The notes under the pieces were generated by a model. The model did no database searches. It saw only the letters and a program-made list of their open reading frames with translations, and was not told the DNA's origin. This document shows, piece after piece, positions 48,483 to 59,362 of a stretch of 64,000 nucleotides of DNA. Position 1 is the stretch's first letter, and the number at the start of each line of letters is the position of its first letter. The DNA is taken from contig JAGGNK010006448.1 of NCBI GenBank assembly GCA_017590115.1, positions 5,996,696-6,060,695 on the forward strand. The letters run 5' to 3'. The position numbers were made by a program, and so were the translations under genes. The stretch comes from Montifringilla adamsi (Eukaryota > Chordata > Aves > Passeriformes > Passeridae).

Positions 48483-48670
48483 ATCACAGAATCCCAGAGT
48501 TGTTGAAATTGGAATGGGCCATTTTTGATCATCTACTCTTGTTCAAGCAGGGTCAGGCAGATCTTCTTGTTTATGGTTTTATCCAGTCAAGTTTTGAATA
48601 TCTCCAGGGTATCTCTTCTGGGCAACCTCTATTTTACCACCCTCAGAGTTATTTCTATGAAAACTGTCTT
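48483..48670 (-). mobile_element. CR1 LINE 3' end
   Basis: This minus-strand CR1 has its 3' end at 48483 (ATCACAGAATCCCAGAGTTG). It is followed by GATCATCTACTCTTGTTCAA, GCAGGGTCAGGCAGATC, CCAGTCAAGTTTTGAATATC (48585-48604) and TGGGCAACCTCTATTTTACC. It fades near 48670. Two overlapping frames (48500-48818) are shadows. Confidence 0.92.
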
Positions 48671-49544
48671 ACAGGTCAGCACCTTTTGGTGCGTGATAAC
48701 AAAAGAAAATACTTGTCACATAAGCAACTTTCTTGTTGTTTCTGATGAGATAGCTTTCCAAAAGAAATGGTATTACATATTGTTGAACAATGGCTCTGAC
48801 ATTGGCTTAAGTCTTTAGGCTTGGTAATACCAGATTTATAAAAGTTGGCCTGAAAGTCAAATTCTGATCATCTCATTGATGCATCATAGGGACATTTCTA
48901 AAAATTTGTACAACTATTAGCAAGTAATTTTAATATAAAAGTAAAGTAGAAACCTATACTGTCTGTGAGGTATAAGTATATAAAAGGGCAGTTACATAAC
49001 AGTTGTAATAACAAACATTTTTCTTAAGAGCAATAGTTCTTTCTAGGTCTTACTTGAGCTCCCATACTCTTTATTTTTCCTTTTTATGTTCTAATCTGTT
49101 GAGTGAGATTAGAGATTTCATTTTTTGAGACTGATGACATGGTGGTTTATTTGAATTATTTTTTTCTCCTTTCACAATGCTTCCTTTAAATAATTTGTGT
49201 CCATTCTGGGAAAAAAAAATCAAAAAAACCCAAAAAACCACAAACCCATCTCTTTTCTATTTTTCTATTTCTTTCAATTGTAAATTGTAACAACCTCAAG
49301 GGCACAACAATTGCCTGTTCTTTCTCATTTATTTTGTTGTATCTGGGTGCCTCTGTGGGCCAGCCAAACATCTCAAAAATAATATGCATAATTGCATTTC
49401 ACATATCGCAGTCATTCCTGTTTTGGATGAAATAATGCACTTCACTTGTAAGAGAGAAGTTGTAGTATGTTTATTGATATAAACGAGCATTCAATAAAGT
49501 TTTATAATAGATGAGACAGTGGATTAACAAGATTTCATGACAAG
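48671..49544. other. Unique AT-rich DNA with an A/C tract
   Basis: No gene was recognised. An A-rich tract with CCC runs lies at 49211-49248. Confidence 0.6.
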
Positions 49545-50225
49545 GTGCACTTAATTATTTACTACACAGAGGACAGGTTAAGCCAGATGCACTGGAGGCC
49601 CTCCCTTTGGGTCACAAAGTTCACAGATGGCACTCTAGCTTTCCTAACTTCTACTCAGAAGAGTCTGGATGCACCTGAATTCAGTCCTGGTCACTTAATC
49701 AAAGGTTTATGTTGGAATGATTATATGTGCACATGGATTCTAAGATATAACCTTATCAACGTTTACAAAGGCCAGCAAGCTGTTAGTCTCTTATGGTGGA
49801 TCTGTTGAGGCAAGAAATTTCTCAGTATTGAGGAGCAAGGAATCTCTGTGGCAGGCATAAATTCGAGAGATGTCCATACTTGGAGTAAAATCCCGTGGTG
49901 CAGTCCTCTCCCATGCAGGATTGCTCAAAGGGTTCTTGGGCTGCTCACTGTTTTAGGGGTGAAATGATTGACTCATCATCGTATTTGTACACTGAATAGA
50001 GATGTTAGTTTCTTCCAAATTTAGCTTGAGTTGGATGTCTACCAGCACTGTGATTAGGTTGGGTGCATTGTTTAAATTAACCCTTGGTTGTTGTGTTGCT
50101 ATCTGCCTCCCCCAAATCCACTTTGACGTGGTTGCAGCCATCACTGCCAAAAGCCTCTGTTATGCTTGCCACTGGTGGTTATGCCTTGAGCAGGGGAATA
50201 TGGGTCAGTTTGGGATGGAAGGAAG
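49545..50225 (-). mobile_element. Probable LTR/ERV-derived sequence, unnamed
   Basis: A 680-base block is clearly more GC-balanced than its flanks and has the texture of a retroviral LTR. On the minus strand an A/T-rich, polyadenylation-like GTAGTAAATAATTAAGTGCA lies at its low-coordinate end. The strand is inferred from that alone. I cannot match it to families A or B or to a CR1. Short open frames on both strands inside it (49545-49808, 49953-50286) are not convincing genes. It could instead be an old DNA transposon. Confidence 0.42.
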
Positions 50226-51089
50226 AACACTATCAAAATTCAGGAGTTTGTTTTTATTGCATCTTTACCAAAAATGTAGTATTTAATTTTAAAAATAAAT
50301 TTATGAGGCTTAATTGAGGCTTAATTCATAGTCAGGAATAATTAAATTTGGAGACAGGTGAAAGGCATGCAAATTGCATGTATTTGCTTTCATCTTCATA
50401 TTAGAAAAAATAATAAATAGGCAAGTGCATAGCAAGAATATATTCCTTCAGAAAAAATGTTGCAATTGATCATTTGTTCTCTTTGAAAATGCTCCTGGAG
50501 GACTCATTATTTGTATAAACATATGACTGACATATATGCAGAAATCTTGTGATTTCAGCTTTTCTTTCTTTATAAACATTGGCACCACCCAGAAACAAAA
50601 CAGTAACTGTGATGGCCGTTCATAAATTATGACTTCAGTAAAATAAGTTGTTAAAACATGATCTAAATAATTACTGTGTAAGCAGAACTGTAAATTGAGA
50701 AATATCTATTTCAGGTCAGTCTAGAATAAGTAGCAACCCTTCACTGCCCAGCTCCTTTATTTGCAGTCATAAAAGGTTTACAGAAGTGAGAAATTTGCTG
50801 ATTTTTTTGTGTATCTTGTCTGCATTACCAAAACTGAAAATATGCTATAGCATGGGAAAAAACCCACAACCACCAAAAAACAAACTCACACACTCCTGCC
50901 CCAACCAAACAAAAAACCAAGCCAAAACGTCAACATGTAGAATTATGAGATGCATGGAAAGTTGATTAAAAATTAAAAGCATAGCAGCTTGTGATTTATG
51001 TTCTGTCCAGAGACCAGGGATGCACTTAAATACATATCACATTGAATATATTAAATAAGGTAAATGATGAGATTCAGCACCAGATAGTG
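50226..51089. other. Unique AT-rich DNA with an A/C tract
   Basis: It holds an A/C low-complexity tract at 50858-50925 and otherwise no recognised feature. The small direct repeat GAGGCTTAATT occurs at about 50304 and 50316. Confidence 0.6.
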
Positions 51090-51228
51090 AAAAATAAGCA
51101 CTGCAGAAGGCTCCTCAGAGAGGCTGACAATTTCAAAACTTTATGTAGCAGGAACAGAGCAATCTGGTCTAATTTTGAACTTGATACTGCTTTAAACAAA
51201 GAATGGGACTACATGATCAGAAATAATG
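51090..51228 (+). mobile_element. Probable CR1 LINE 3' fragment, diverged
   Basis: On the plus strand CAATCTGGTCTAATTTTGAA, CTTGATACTGCTTTAAACAA and GGGACTACATGATCAGA match, with many changes, the CR1 3' region where the GACTAGATGATCTC motif lies. The terminal repeat is absent. Identity is low and the call is by eye. Confidence 0.55.
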
Positions 51229-51786
51229 AATTTGCATAATACGTAATTATTAATGCAGGGTGTTAGCATTCCACAGCCTTTTGCATACTGTTTAAAATAA
51301 ATTTTCTTTCTTAAAGAAAGTCATATTAGTCGTATTTAAACTGTTGGATTACTTAGACTATTCCAAACATGAAAGACTTCAACCCTGGGTTACTCTAATG
51401 AGCTCAGTATTTTCAGCTTCTTTCCAGCCATTTAAAGTTATGTCAAGAGGTTCCCTGGATATGTGTATACCTAGGCAGCTCCATTCTTCATTAATAGTTT
51501 AGGACCAGCTCCTTTCAGATTAATGGCAATTACTCTGCAAAGGAAGAATGATACACCTAATGGGTGTGATTTCTGATGAGATTAAATTTGATTGAATCAT
51601 AAAAGAGGTATACTTCAAATACTTTGAAATGTCTTACAGGTGGACCAAAGAAAAATTAAACAAAAAAAAAAAGAAAAGAAAAAAATTCACCTGAGATTCA
51701 AATTGACTCAGGAGAATAAAGAAGGAGTTGGCATGAAGGAAGAACTTTGATGATGACAAGCAAGTTCCTGTATGTGACTGAATATA

Positions 51787-52212
51787 ATAGAATATTTTTC
51801 AGTTGGAAGAGACCTACAGTGACCATCTAGTCCAACTGCCTGAACACTTCAGGGCTGACCAAATTTAAAGCATGTTATTAAGGGCATTGTCCAAATAAAT
51901 GCTTCTTAAACTCTGACAGGCCTGAGGGCTGGGGTAGCAACCATCTCCCTAGGGAGCCTGTTCCAGTGTTTGTCTACCCACTGGATAAAGAAATGCTTCT
52001 TCATTTTGCCTGTAAACCTCTCTTGACACAGTTTTGAATAATTTTCCTGTATTCCATAGCTAAATTGTATGAGAAGAGATAAGCACGTCTCTCTACATTT
52101 CCCTTCCTCAGGAAGACCTAGAAATCAATGAGGTCATCCCTGTCTCTTTTTCTCCAAACTACACAAGCCCAAAGTCTTTAATTGCTCTTCTGTTTCTCTT
52201 TAACATTGTCAG
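51787..52212 (-). mobile_element. CR1 LINE 3' portion
   Basis: This minus-strand CR1 has its 3' end at about 51787 (TAGAATATTTTTCAGTTGGA). It is followed by GACCATCTAGTCCAACTGCC (51820-51839), GGGCATTGTCCAAATAAATG, CCTAGGGAGCCTGTTCCAGT (51948-51967), CCACTGGATAAAGAAATGCT, TGTATTCCATAGCTAAATTG and GAGGTCATCCCTGTCTCTTT. It is about 425 bases long, has no open frame and is 5' truncated. A short A-rich tract precedes it at 51659-51687. Confidence 0.93.
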
Positions 52213-55200
52213 AGAGAAAAGAAGTTCAAAAGTGTTCTATAATACTATTTACTTAAGACTATTGTAATCTGCTCTATTTCTGCTAAAATTTTGGTGGAGA
52301 AAAGAATTTTTCACTGTGACTGACAGATTGAAAAATAAGTAAATTTGTGGAAGTTTATGGAAAATTTTATACTGAAAATACTGAAATAAAATCTTCCCAC
52401 TTTCATATTTTTGCCTGTAGTTCTTGGGAGCAAGATAGAGAGACAGTGTGAAACTATTAATTGATTTCACAAAGAGTTGTAGTCACTAAACATTTAATCT
52501 TCTTATGAAATTATTCTTTTAGATCTTTATGATCTGATTTTACACTAGCAAATAATAAAGAAAATTACAGAATATAAACATGTAAAGTGATTTCTTTCTG
52601 TCCCTAAGGCTACTGACTATCTTTTCCTCTTGATCCTATGTTTTGTCCTTTCAAGGTCACTCTCATTAAATTTCGTTGGTGTTTAATTTTTAAGCTGCTC
52701 CCCATTTGATGTAGAAGCCAACTATGTGTGAGAAATATTAATTTTTCTGCCAGTCAGAAGAAATTTGATTTAATTGGCTTCTATCCTGAATCATGTAATT
52801 AAACTTAAAGAAGATTCCTAATTAATTATTTACAGGGCACATATCATGTTCTATCCAGTGCAAAATCTTAAATGCCTGGACTTGAGAGTACAGTATTTTA
52901 ACAGTTGAGTTTGTAGCAAAGTAGAGGCAAGGATGGACTTCAGGTGTATATACAACCTTTTAAATATACCTTCTCTTTTATAAAGTGAGTAGCAATGAGA
53001 AGTGATGGTGTAGCATAACTGCCTTCACCTCAACTTCATTTTAAAAGTTTAAACTTAACAAAGCGTAAGTAACTATAATAAAATCCTCCTGAAAGAGCAC
53101 AGCATGTCTCCTCCACAGTGTTCTTCATCAGTTCTGATTCAGAAAATGGTGACTGCCTCTAAGGGCGGTCTCTTTAGAAATTTAACAGTCCAGTTCAGAG
53201 AAAACTAAGCCACAAGGGTTACAAAGATTCAAACACCACAGGACCTAGTAGGGAAGCTATTATAATTGGCTTTCCACTGCTATCCTTAGCTATAAGAAAT
53301 GTGTCACTATCAGAGAGTCTTGGACCCCTTGTGGGTTGTAAGAACATTTGGAGACTTGAAATGACAGAGTAGAGGCCTGGAGTGTGTTCAGTAAAAATGG
53401 CAGAAGAGCTCTGTTGTGTCGGTATGCAGTTTAATTACAGTGTTTTGCTGTAACATTTTACAGCAGGAAGAGTTTATCTTGAGGAGCTATAAAAGCAAAT
53501 AAGATTCATTTGTACTGTCTTTCTTCTAAAGACATTTTCCAAGTTAAAAATGCTCAATAATTTCCTATCTTAGTTATTGGAAAAGTTCTAAGGATCAATG
53601 AATAAAATGCTCCATGTCATAGCCATGCATGTTTATAACATTGCTAGTCAAACCTCTGTAATGGTATAAAGTATATTCTATCTGCAACAAAAGATCCAGG
53701 AGATCAATCTACTACTACTGCTACTAATATTTTTGTATGTGACTAGGCTTGATTAAATTTACCTCTAGACAGTATGATGCTAATCAAAATCTATCAACAG
53801 AATCCTTTTCGTGATGGTCTGTATCTGCACAACTATGACAGGGTTCTCTTCACCCCAGAATGATCTTACAATATGTGAAGGAAAGAGCTTAGAAGAAATG
53901 GTTAAGGATAAAATTGGAGTCTTCAGCATAAAAAAAGAGTTTTGCATTTAGGCACTTTGAATTAAAACTGTAAATAGAGGTGACTCAACTGTCACATAAA
54001 AATATTTTATGTTTTTAGCCAAAAACATATTTCTGCATAAAAATTTTTTCTGTGAAATAATATTTTTTTTTTAGTAAGAATCTGCTTCTGCTCTCAAGGT
54101 AATTAGCATATAATTAAACATTTAATGAAGAATATACACTAAAACATTAGTGTTAGAAGAAGAGGTTCTGTAAAATAATTTTTATGGAACTACAATAAGT
54201 TCCAGTAGAAATAAACTGGTAAGGGTTTCTCTACAGGCAAGATTTCCTGCAGTTTCTTTGCTGAGCATATTGAATTCCTGTAATTTTTCTTTTTATGTAT
54301 GATATAAAATATATTTTGCACCAGTGTTTAATAGTAATTTTTTTTAAAAAAGACAATTGTAGATAAATGTTTTAAAACAAAAAAGTAACCTATGTAGGGG
54401 CCAAATCCTAAGAAAAAAGAAGCCCCAAACTACCTAACATTATTTTACCCACATTTTGCCTTCTGTCAGGGGGAACCCATCTCCAAATAGATGCTATGCT
54501 TCCTTTCAGTATCAGAGCATTTTATTTGTTCTTTGACTGTACATTTATTTCCCTTTAAAATACAACCTAGACAGGTCCCATGCTCAGCAAGAAAGGAAGA
54601 CTATTCCTGCCTTGAAAAGCAACTAAGTGTACCTAGAAGAAAGAAGACTCCAGAGTACAGCGTGTCACTGTAGCTGCAAATATGAAAATCACAGGAAGGA
54701 ACTAGGAAATAGCAGCTCAAGAAGAGACTGAAAAAAGAGACTTGGTAGGCAGCTTAAGGGATGTCAGCTCATAAAATATCTTGAGTTAATTAAAAACAGG
54801 CCTGAAAACTAAGACCCATTCTACCCAACACAAAAAAGAAGGAAAACATTCTATATTTTTTTACCTTGTATTCCTAGCTTACCTCCTTACTTAAAGCTTT
54901 TTCCATTTATTAGATAATCTGAGTGAGTGAGTGAGTGACCTCCATTTCTTAGATAATCTGAATGGTTCTCAAGCAGCTTCCTGAAAACAAAATGGGTAAA
55001 TCTGCCTCAAAGGTCTTTCTGACTTAATATGCATTTACAGTGATTTAGTATGTATCTACATGAAGTTGCATGAATAACTGAATTTCTGCTCCCTTTCATC
55101 CTGAAAACTGATTGAATGACTGGGTTGTGACTTAACCCTATGTTACTAAGCATAAGGAGAAGATGTACATTTTCCCCACAAAATTTGGCTTGGTTTAATT

Positions 55201-57054
55201 GGCCCTGATTATCTTGAAATCCAGAACCCAGAATGACAACTTAGGGAAACTGAGGGAAAACTACCAAAACTGGCTGTCATGAGGGATTTGATAATTTCAC
55301 TCAGTACTACTAGAAGAAATGTCTTATTTTGAAGTTTTAAATGCCAACATTTCTTTTTCAAGGAGGAATAAACTTTTCTGATTGCTATTTAAAGCACATA
55401 AGTAAATGATATCATAACCTTATCTTTTATTAAACAATTAAATCTTCAAAACTCTCACACAGATCATGGAAGAACTACATCAGATTTTTTAATTTACCTA
55501 ATCAGGTTGAAATTACATTATTAAAGTTTCAAGATAATTACCTAACTGCATATTCTAGATCATATAGGCAGTGATTATATAGTGAGGTACTTTTGAAGGA
55601 TGTTGCTCCTTTGTGTTAAAACAAATGCAGAAAGAAAAAAAAATGTGTGCTAGATAGAGATATAGAAAGAATAAATGTGGTTTTTAAGATTAATTATTAG
55701 GACAGATATATAGGATAGGAGAATCACAGATTTTTTAATTTTAGAATTGAGTTACTCACTGTTTTATCAGATTACATCAGCATAAAATGTAGAAAATATC
55801 TCTGGAACAGCAGCTGAATTCCATCTATCTCTTCTGCTAATTGAGTTGCCTTGCTGCAAATTATGTGATTTACCTTTTGGTGTACATTGATTTTCCACAA
55901 TTAAATTGACTGGTCTCAATAACTTCTCTTACTAGTCACCTCAAAGTTTTAACTTAGGAGAGAACACACTTCATGAGGGTAGGATTTTGTTGAACTAAAT
56001 CCTCTGTGACTGCATCAGGAGTTTATATTGGACATTCAGTGTCCTTAATAAGTGCTGCTTGTGAGATATTGTGAAACCAGGAAGCATTGATTCCTGAAAG
56101 TTTTTTGTTTTGCTTTATTTTTTAAATGACAACAGATACTGTCTTAGCATGAGGTACATGATTTGAATGAATCTGTTTACCACACAGGTTTCACATCCTG
56201 TCTTTCCAAAGAACTCCCCAAGGGCATGTGAAAGGAAAAGCAGTGTGACAATCTAGGAGCTGCTAGATGACTGAGGTACTGCTGTTCTCCCTGCAAGTCA
56301 TCTTGGGTCACTGCTACTTTCCTTGGATCTTTGAATCCATGGGTAAGATAGATGCTCATTGTTCCAGAATCATTGGCATATGTCACCCAAGACTGTTCAA
56401 GTGAAAATAGAATGTGTCATTCCTATCGCAAGTTTCATTCTTTCTATATAGGAAAGGCATTAAAAACTACTTTATGAATGCTTGTAGTGTCTGTTACTCT
56501 CTGCTAAGACATGGAAAAATGAAGGAGGTTCTGGCCATGAGGTTAGTTTATCTGGGGAACTTTGGTGTACAACACTACACATGTATATGGGTTAGCCATT
56601 TTCTTGGTTTGTTAGCAAGCTGCTGAAAGGTTTTGTCATCTTGTTTTGCAGGTGAACAAGTTTGTACTTTTTTTTTTTTTCTAATATTCATAGAATATCA
56701 GAACACAGAAACAGAAAGTTCAAGTTCACTTCATTTAAGTTAATTTTCACCTTGTAGAGAGAACAAGGAAAGAGCCTGCACATCTTTTATTAGCCACGTA
56801 TCTGTTCCACCTCTTTTGTGGTTTCTGGACAATTATGCATGGTAACTCTTTGCAAAACATTAAATTAAGGAAACGAATTTTCTGCATTATCATCTTCATA
56901 AAATAATCAAAGATCTATTTACGCATCACAATTCTTTGTAATTTTTTTATTTTGTGAGTGTTATCCATCAGGGTAATGACTTTATTTCTGACACCAGCAG
57001 ATCAGAACAACTGTAAAAAAGATAACAGAGGTGTGGAAGAGGAATCCATTAAGA
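52213..57054. other. Unique AT-rich non-coding DNA
   Basis: This is nearly 5 kb with no recognised transposon apart from a small tandem duplication at 54902-54961. TAATT-rich patches around 52730-52850 and 55840-55940 resemble conserved non-coding sequence in style only. No exon candidate was seen. All open frames here are below 75 codons. Confidence 0.55.
54902..54961 (+). repeat. 39-bp tandem duplication containing (GTGA)n
   Basis: TCCATTTATTAGATAATCTG begins at 54902, and the nearly identical TCCATTTCTTAGATAATCTG begins at 54941. They are separated by four GTGA units. The pattern suggests slippage duplication. Confidence 0.85.
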
Positions 57055-57187
57055 TCACAGAATATTCTGAGCTCAGAGGGACCCATAATGATTATCAAGT
57101 ACAAATCTTAAGTGTATATTTATCAATGTAACCCTGTGACATTGGCATTACCAGCATCATGCTCTAACCAACTGTGCTAATCTCAAA
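57055..57187 (-). mobile_element. tRNA-Ile-derived SINE with CR1 tail (TguSINE1-like)
   Basis: On the minus strand the head reads GATTAGCACAGTTGGTTAGA followed by GCATGATGCTGGTAATGCCA, which is the 5' half of tRNA-Ile. The A box is clear (about 57166-57182). The B box is worn (GGGTTACATTG at about 57124-57134). The tail at 57056-57110 is CR1-like (plus strand ACAGAATATTCTGAGCTCAG, then GGGACCCATAATGATTATCA). This head-to-tail structure matches TguSINE1 of zebra finch, an RNA polymerase III retroposon thought to be mobilised by CR1. The acceptor stem is missing and the copy is diverged, so it is not a tRNA gene. It is the best taxonomic clue in the window. Confidence 0.85.
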
Positions 57188-57978
57188 ATGGAAGGTATCA
57201 AAAATTCTGACAGCTACACCATTTCAAATGGATAAAAACCTGTAACAAAAGTTAACAATTTCTAGTTCTAAAAATATACATACATTCTCGGTATAAAATA
57301 TATGCTTTACTCATTTACTGCAAAGATGTAATTGTGCAACATGGAAGCACTGATTCCTGCAGGTACATTTTGTAATATGCAGACCATGTAAACTGTAATT
57401 TAAGTTGGGTTTGCTTGTCAGTGTCCATGTACTGTTACTATATCAAGATAGCAGCTTTAAACAACAATAAACATGGTATATCAGACAAGAATTACTTAAG
57501 ATTATTCCACTTAAATGTCTGGAGAGCAGTGTTTCACCCACCTTGAAGAACTGACTTACACTAGGATATGAAATTCATAGACATGGCTTCAAGTAGGAGA
57601 CCAGTAAATGTAAATTACTGCCTTGAAAATGAAAAAAATATTGGGTTTTCATTTGGAGAGGTATAAATGGTTTTATGCCTGATCAGCCACTCTAACATAT
57701 AATAAAAGAGTGCTTTGAACCACAATGATCAATATATTTAGTCTATTATTGGATTTTTGTCATGTGCGTAAGTAGAACTAATGCAGATATAATCTGATTT
57801 TTGAGAAAGGCAAGAGGAAATATTGTCTATCTCTCTCTTTAAGCAAAATGCGAAGCTGCATCAGTCCCATAGCTCACAGTCTGCCTTTATGCATTGTCAG
57901 ATGTACAACTTCACTTTCTTTTGGTGTAGTTGTTAAGCTACTCTATAAAATGTGTTGGTTTACAACTGGCTTGTTTTC

Positions 57979-58035
57979 TTGGGTTTTTTTTTGGGGGGGG
58001 GGTTTGATTTTGTTTTTGTTTTTTTATTTTTCTAA
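57979..58035 (+). repeat. G/T low-complexity tract
   Basis: A T9 run is followed by about ten G and then TTTG units. It is the reverse-complement counterpart of the A/C tracts elsewhere in the window. Confidence 0.85.
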
Positions 58036-59339
58036 GCAGTAGAATAGTCCTGAATTTTTAACTTTATAAAGGAGAGTTCTACAGAGAGTTATAAAAACCA
58101 GGTATGAGAATGTGAATAGACAGATAGTGTGCTAAAAGCAGGACGTGACTTTTGGACAAAACAGGATGCATCTTAATCACTTGGTGGCAAAAGGCTAATT
58201 AAACTCCACCAGTAAATTAACATAGCACAGGCCAGAAGAGTACATGCAAGCTATCATTACATTATGCAAGATAGCAAAGTTTACAGTCAAAATTGTAGCC
58301 TTCAAGGGCAGACTGTCAAGTGTACAGGACCTCTCGGTTAGAAGTAATGTGGGACTAAAATCAATTTTAATTGCTTGATAAAAAATTTGTAGCTTTGGGA
58401 ATATTTTTGCTCTTTTATCCTTTGTTATTTTTTTCTCTTCTTCTTTTTCTGACAAAGAGGTGGCTGAATCCACCAAGCTTTGAAAAGGCTTTTTTAGTTT
58501 TTTCAGGCTTTGAGTCTTTGTTTAGAGTCGAATAACATAATGTGTGCTACTGCTCATGAGATAATGCCTCTTGGCACCTTAACAACCCAGTTGTAATTTT
58601 CTGCAGCTTTTATTTATAGTAAAGATAATAAGTTAGATTCAACAAAATTATTACTGATGATCATTAAATATATACTGCATAAGCACAGATAATGGTACTG
58701 TTTGTTTTGTATGAGACCTGGCTTTTTCATGGGAATAGTTCTAGATTTTACTCAGTGTAAAGCTGGAGTAACTGCCTTAAGAAAAGTACTTGCTCCACTT
58801 TTCTGATGAGGAGCAAAGAACAGAATTTGGCCCTTAAACCTACAGCTTAAATGACAATCCCAGGCCCTTTGTTAACTCATAATGAGAACTAATGATAATG
58901 AACAGACAAGTATTTGGTTAAACTTAGGGGAAGTATAGAAGTCCCTCATCCAATTCTGATAAAAGTAATTTTAAAGAATTTGTGTGGAAAACAGAAAAAA
59001 CACCTATTCTCAAAAACTCACCAAGATTATATATGTTTTTCCTTGCTTCCTGCTATTCAACTTTTATTTCACCTTCAAGGCAATACTGAGAAAATGTTGA
59101 AATAATAAGCAGTCTTTCAAAATAACCTGTAAAGTATTAGAAGTCACCTCTTTTTCTCATTTTGTTGCATATTGTACTGAACTTACAAGGTGTCAAGACT
59201 GAAATTTTACAGTCTTGAGGTTTTTCTGAGCTTACTTTGAGCTGTCTGTAACTTAGTTTTTACAGCATTTTTTCTAATTGATCAGATGTCTATATGTATT
59301 TTTCATTTTTTGCACTTACTTTTGCTAGTCTTTGCAGGG

Positions 59340-59362
59340 TAGATAATAGATAATAGATAATA
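59340..59362 (+). repeat. (AGATAAT)3 short tandem repeat
   Basis: Three consecutive AGATAAT heptamers. This is a small simple repeat. Confidence 0.9.

Noticed and set aside
56690..56720. CR1 3' end (ATTCATAGAATATCAGAACA)
   Set aside because: Only the first 20-30 bases resemble the CR1 terminus, with nothing CR1-like following, so I left it out.
57110..57187. tRNA-Ile gene on the minus strand
   Set aside because: Only the 5' half is recognisable, the anticodon region is altered, the acceptor stem is missing and a CR1 tail follows. It is a SINE.
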